Positions 60,989 to 64,000 of a DNA stretch of 64,000 bases are shown here, in pieces. Position numbers and translations under genes: made by a program. Position 1 is the stretch's first letter, and each line of letters begins with the position of its first letter. Source of the DNA: CAVYTF01 sp963708205 (GTDB taxonomy: Bacteria > Bacteroidota > Bacteroidia > Chitinophagales > Chitinophagaceae); contig OY970196.1 of the NCBI GenBank assembly GCA_963708205.1, positions 930,001 through 994,000 on the forward strand, in the 5' to 3' direction. The notes below the pieces were generated by a model. It did not search any database and had not been told where the DNA came from. It worked only from the letters and a program-made list of their open reading frames with translations.

Positions 60989-62545
60989 ATGGTAAATAAT
61001 TTCAGAAATTATTTTTTATTCTTTATAATTTTTATAGCTGCAGCTTCTTGTAAAAATGGTGGTGTATTTCACAAAAAGCCTGAGCAATCAACGGCAACCG
61101 GCTGGAATTATAATGATAAAAATGAAGGTGGTTTTTATGTTGCAAAACCTGCTGATGTAAAAACAGGACCAGGTCTTGTTTTCGTTCAGGGCGGCACATT
61201 TACAATGGGTGCTACGCAGGAAGACGTAATGGGCGATTGGAATAATACGCCGCGTCGCGTAACGGTAAATTCTTTTTTTATTGATAAAACAGAAGTAGCC
61301 AATGTGCATTACCGCGAGTATTTGCATTGGTTAGATAATGTATTTTCTGATCCTCAATACGAAAAAGTAATTGAAGGTGCAGAGCCTGATACATTGGTTT
61401 GGCGTAGCGAACTTGCATACAATGAACCTTATGTGGAATATTATTTCCGTCATCCATCTTATAATTATTATCCGGTTGTAGGTGTTTCCTGGAAGCAGGC
61501 GCATGACTTTTGTGTTTGGAGAACTGACCGCGTAAATGAATTGCAATTGATCACCCAAGGTTATCAAAACAAAAATGTTTTAAAACAAGAATTAAATGGT
61601 GGTGGTCAAGATAATTTCAACACAAAATCTTATTTAATGGGTGAATACGAAGGTATTCCCGGCAAGCCGAAAAAAAATCCTTTGCTCGATGCACAGGGAA
61701 AACCACGCACGCAGGTAGATTTTTCTGATGGAATTTTATTTCCTGATTATCGCCTTCCAACCGAAGCAGAATGGGAATATGCTGCGTTAGGTTTGGTTGA
61801 AGAAAATCCGCAGCCACGCAAAAATGAAAAGAAACGCGGTGAAGAATTAATTGCAAACAAACAAATTTATTCATGGAAAAATGATGGTTTTGATAATCTT
61901 CGGTCAACAAGACATGGTGCCTGGCAAGGTGCATTTCTCGCAAACTTCAAACGTGGAAATGGTGACTACATGGGCACAGCTGGTGGCTTGAATGACCGCT
62001 CAGCAATACCTGCAGAAGTAACTTCATTTTTTCCAAACGGTTTTGGATTATACAATATGAGTGGTAATGTAAGTGAATGGGTTGCGGATGTGTACAGACC
62101 TTTAACTGACGAAGATGAAAATGATCTGAATCCATATCGTGGCAACGTATTTACTAAAGTCGATAAAAGTGGTGGCGAAGGAAATCTTCGCGATAGTCTA
62201 GGACGAATCAAATACATTCCTGAATCCGATTCAGAGATACACAATCGCAGAAATTATCAGCGTTCTTATGCAATCAATTATTTAGATGGCGATTCTACCA
62301 GCAATAATTATTATGGATATGGTATTACCACACTTATCAGCGATAAGTCAAGAGTAGTAAAAGGAGGCAGTTGGGATGATATGCCATATTGGTTAAGCCC
62401 GGGCACGCGTCGTTTTTTAGAGGAAGATGAAAGCAGCAGCACCATTGGTTTCCGTTGTGCAATGACACATTACGGTGCGCCGGAAGGCACTTCCACAAAA
62501 AATAAAACAGGAAATTTCTGGCCTACACAAAGACAAAAAAGATAA
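60989..62545 (+). CDS. gldJ: Gliding motility lipoprotein GldJ
   Basis: The 518-residue protein has a lipoprotein signal with Cys21 (FIAAASCKN) and a formylglycine-generating-enzyme/sulfatase-modifying (SUMF1-like) domain from about 60 to 505. Markers are FVQGGTFTMGATQEDVMGDW, NSFFIDKTEVANVHYREYLH, YRLPTEAEWEYAALGL, GLYNMSGNVSEWVADVYRPL and RVVKGGSWDDMPYWLSPGTR with GFRCAM. Both GldJ and GldK share this domain. GldJ is preferred because of the porV neighbour and because gldL/M/N do not follow. GldJ is needed for gliding and for type IX secretion through stabilising GldK. Confidence 0.88.
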   Translation: MVNNFRNYFLFFIIFIAAASCKNGGVFHKKPEQSTATGWNYNDKNEGGFYVAKPADVKTGPGLVFVQGGTFTMGATQEDVMGDWNNTPRRVTVNSFFIDKTEVANVHYREYLHWLDNVFSDPQYEKVIEGAEPDTLVWRSELAYNEPYVEYYFRHPSYNYYPVVGVSWKQAHDFCVWRTDRVNELQLITQGYQNKNVLKQELNGGGQDNFNTKSYLMGEYEGIPGKPKKNPLLDAQGKPRTQVDFSDGILFPDYRLPTEAEWEYAALGLVEENPQPRKNEKKRGEELIANKQIYSWKNDGFDNLRSTRHGAWQGAFLANFKRGNGDYMGTAGGLNDRSAIPAEVTSFFPNGFGLYNMSGNVSEWVADVYRPLTDEDENDLNPYRGNVFTKVDKSGGEGNLRDSLGRIKYIPESDSEIHNRRNYQRSYAINYLDGDSTSNNYYGYGITTLISDKSRVVKGGSWDDMPYWLSPGTRRFLEEDESSSTIGFRCAMTHYGAPEGTSTKNKTGNFWPTQRQKR

Positions 62546-62566
62546 GGAAAGGTAAATAGTCGACAA

Positions 62567-62597
62567 AAAAGCCATTCGTAAATTCGAGTGGCTTTTT
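62567..62597 (+). terminator. Rho-independent terminator after gldJ
   Basis: AAAAGCCATTCG-TAAATT-CGAGTGGCTTTTT forms a long stem (one T-G wobble) followed by TAATTTTTAT. It lies 22 bp after the gldJ stop and 44 bp before nadC. Confidence 0.8.
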
Positions 62598-62640
62598 AAT
62601 TTTTATCTTAATGAAAGATTCAAAAAATTAGTTTTGCTGT

Positions 62641-63501
62641 ATGATAATGTTTGATGAAAGATTACACCATTTAATTTCAGAAGCATTAAAAGAAGATGTT
62701 GGCAGTGGAGATTACTCAACCATCAGTTGCATTCCCTCAAACCAAAGAGGCAAAGCTGTTTTAAAAATTAAGCAAAATGGAATTTTAGCAGGAGTTGAAA
62801 TTGCACAAAACATTTTTCATTTTGTTGAGCCTTCCAGTATTTTTCATCAATATAAAAAAGATGGAGAAGCCATTAAAATTGGCGATATTGTTTTTGAAAG
62901 TGAAACATCTATTCATACAATTCTTAAATGCGAAAGGCTGGTTTTAAATTGCATGCAACGCATGAGCGGCATTGCAACTCTAACAAAAACTTACGTTGAA
63001 AAAATAAAAAATTATCACACAAAAATTTTAGATACAAGAAAAACAACCCCTAATTTTCGACTGTTAGAAAAAGAGGCCGTACGCATTGGCGGCGGCATGA
63101 ATCATCGTTTTGGTTTGTATGATATGATCATGCTGAAAGATAATCATATTGATTATTGCGGCGGCATAGATCCTGCGATAAATAAGGCTTATCAATACAT
63201 TCAAACAAAAAAATTAAATTTAAAAATTGAAGTTGAAACACGCAATATTGACGATGTAAAAAAAGTTTGTAAAGTCGGTAAAGAAAAAGTTTTTAGAATT
63301 ATGCTGGATAATTTTACACCGCAACAAATTGAAGAAGCATTAAAAATTATTGATAAAAAATTTGAAACAGAAGCAAGTGGCGGAATTAATTTAGATAACA
63401 TTGAAACCTTTGCAAAAACAGGTGTTGATTATGTAAGTGTTGGTGGTTTAATTCACCAGGCAAAAAGTTTAGACATGAGTTTAAAAGCTTTGACAATATG
63501 A
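62641..63501 (+). CDS. nadC: Nicotinate-nucleotide pyrophosphorylase (quinolinate phosphoribosyltransferase)
   Basis: NadC converts quinolinate and PRPP to nicotinate mononucleotide in de novo NAD synthesis. The 286-residue protein shows ALKEDVGSGDYSTISC, CMQRMSGIATLTKTYVEKIK, DTRKTTPNFRLLEKEAVRIG, GGGMNHRFGLYDMIMLKDNH, KIEVETRNIDD, MLDNFTP, EASGGINLDNIETFA and VDYVSVGGLIH, all conserved PRPP and quinolinate contacts. An ATG two codons in (MFDERLHH, 62647) is an equally good start. It overlaps the next gene by four bases (ATGA). Confidence 0.95.
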   Translation: MIMFDERLHHLISEALKEDVGSGDYSTISCIPSNQRGKAVLKIKQNGILAGVEIAQNIFHFVEPSSIFHQYKKDGEAIKIGDIVFESETSIHTILKCERLVLNCMQRMSGIATLTKTYVEKIKNYHTKILDTRKTTPNFRLLEKEAVRIGGGMNHRFGLYDMIMLKDNHIDYCGGIDPAINKAYQYIQTKKLNLKIEVETRNIDDVKKVCKVGKEKVFRIMLDNFTPQQIEEALKIIDKKFETEASGGINLDNIETFAKTGVDYVSVGGLIHQAKSLDMSLKALTI

Positions 63502-63839
63502 AAAAAAATAAACCTGATTCGCACGGATTTGTTTTCAGCACAGATCCAAATTTTAAATTCGAAGAAGAAGAATTACCATCATTAGAAACCTTACAATCTT
63601 CTCAACAAAAATTATTAATAAGATTAGATACCAACCACCGCGCAGGCAAAGCTGTAACATTAATAACCGGATTTACAGGAACTGAAAATGATCTGAATGA
63701 TCTTGGCAAAAAACTAAAAAACTTTTGCGGAACAGGCGGCAGCATTAAAGATGGTGAAATAATTATTCAGGGAGATCAGCGGGAAAAAGTTTTACAATGG
63801 CTGCAAAAAAATAATTATAAACAAGCTAAAAAAATTTAA
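63498..63839 (+). CDS. SUI1/eIF1-like translation factor (YciH family)
   Basis: The 113-residue protein has a charged lead, then the SUI1 fold: QQKLLIRLDTNHRAGKAVTL, ITGFTGTENDLNDLGKKLKN, FCGTGGSIKDGEIIIQGDQR and VLQWLQKNNYKQAKKI. The family resembles eukaryotic eIF1 and is thought to monitor translation initiation in bacteria. Its start overlaps the nadC stop (ATGA), so translation is coupled. It ends 4 bp before the end of the convergent pyrD gene. Confidence 0.9.
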   Translation: MKKNKPDSHGFVFSTDPNFKFEEEELPSLETLQSSQQKLLIRLDTNHRAGKAVTLITGFTGTENDLNDLGKKLKNFCGTGGSIKDGEIIIQGDQREKVLQWLQKNNYKQAKKI

Positions 63840-63843
63840 CCTG

Positions 63844-64000
63844 TTATTTTTTTTCAATTAAATAATTACAAATATTTTTTACGATTGATGGACCTTCATA
63901 AATGAAACCAGTCCAAACCTGCACAAGATCTGCGCCTGCATTTATTTTTTCTTGTGCATCTTTTCCTGTAAAAATTCCACCGCTTGCAATAATTGGAATT
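63844..64000 (-). CDS. pyrD: Quinone-dependent dihydroorotate dehydrogenase, partial C-terminus
   Basis: The minus strand, open at the right edge, reads IPIIASGGIFTGKDAQEKIN, AGADLVQVWTGFIYEGPSIV and KNICNYLIEKK before a TAA stop at 63846-63844. The GG-I...DA-x-EKI-x-AGA-x-LVQ-x-(Y/W)TGF-x-YEGP pattern is the FMN-phosphate-binding end of class 2 PyrD, the pyrimidine-synthesis enzyme of the membrane. Trp replaces the more usual Tyr in VWTGF. Only the last 51 codons are visible. Confidence 0.85.
   Translation of the reverse strand, partial: IPIIASGGIFTGKDAQEKINAGADLVQVWTGFIYEGPSIVKNICNYLIEKK

Overview
The window comes from a Bacteroidetes (Bacteroidota) chromosome, most likely in or near the Chitinophagaceae. 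The evidence is the type IX secretion/gliding genes porV and gldJ, many secreted proteins ending in type IX sorting domains, perfect TAnnTTTG -7 promoter elements, long adhesin-like repeat proteins, DUF6266 and NIPSNAP proteins, and a type II-C CRISPR-Cas9 system with a 47-bp repeat and a 1457-residue Cas9. Base composition is AT-rich. No tRNA, rRNA or complete insertion sequence was seen.

Layout. 1-11.8 kb (minus strand): a secreted beta-strand-repeat protein running off the edge, a TPR protein, a 3165-residue repeat surface protein containing a 1.94-kb internal duplication, a 52-codon small ORF and a DUF6266 gene with a 10-bp-periodic motif array upstream. 12.2-19.2 kb: a complete II-C locus made of tracrRNA (minus), cas9-cas1-cas2 (plus) and a 15-repeat/14-spacer array that appears to be transcribed from the minus strand toward cas2. 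19.3-26.3 kb: a haloperoxidase-like lipoprotein, a PiT phosphate transporter with its DUF47 partner, DUF3606, a LigD ligase-polymerase and an HTH protein. 26.5-41.7 kb: four paralogous surface proteins (signal peptide, YadA-head-like repeats, S74 chaperone, type IX sorting domain), interspersed with PAP2, two near-identical EamA genes, a PAS-LuxR regulator and a PPC-repeat protein. 42-51 kb: a J-domain protein, a WG-repeat/FRG pair, small unknown proteins, TPR, a second DUF6266 gene with an 11-bp-periodic array, a lipoprotein and a DUF6266 remnant. 51-60 kb: secreted type IX clients (PQQ sugar dehydrogenase, GH30-like hydrolase, P-domain/Calx-beta protein) and NIPSNAP. 59.5-64 kb: porV, gldJ, nadC, a SUI1-family protein and the end of pyrD.

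How it works together. PorV and GldJ belong to the machinery that exports the sorting-domain proteins encoded throughout the window. The CRISPR locus looks complete. Two observations stand out. First, seven of the fifteen repeats carry a perfect TAnnTTTG element on the crRNA strand, whereas the consensus repeats miss it by one base, so the array may contain internal promoters. Second, one spacer encodes the peptide GTTDNQPLI, which matches the GTTD signature of the tail-fibre-like surface proteins encoded nearby. This suggests the targeted element carries a relative of them.

All calls rest on reading the sequence and its translations. No database search or folding program was run.
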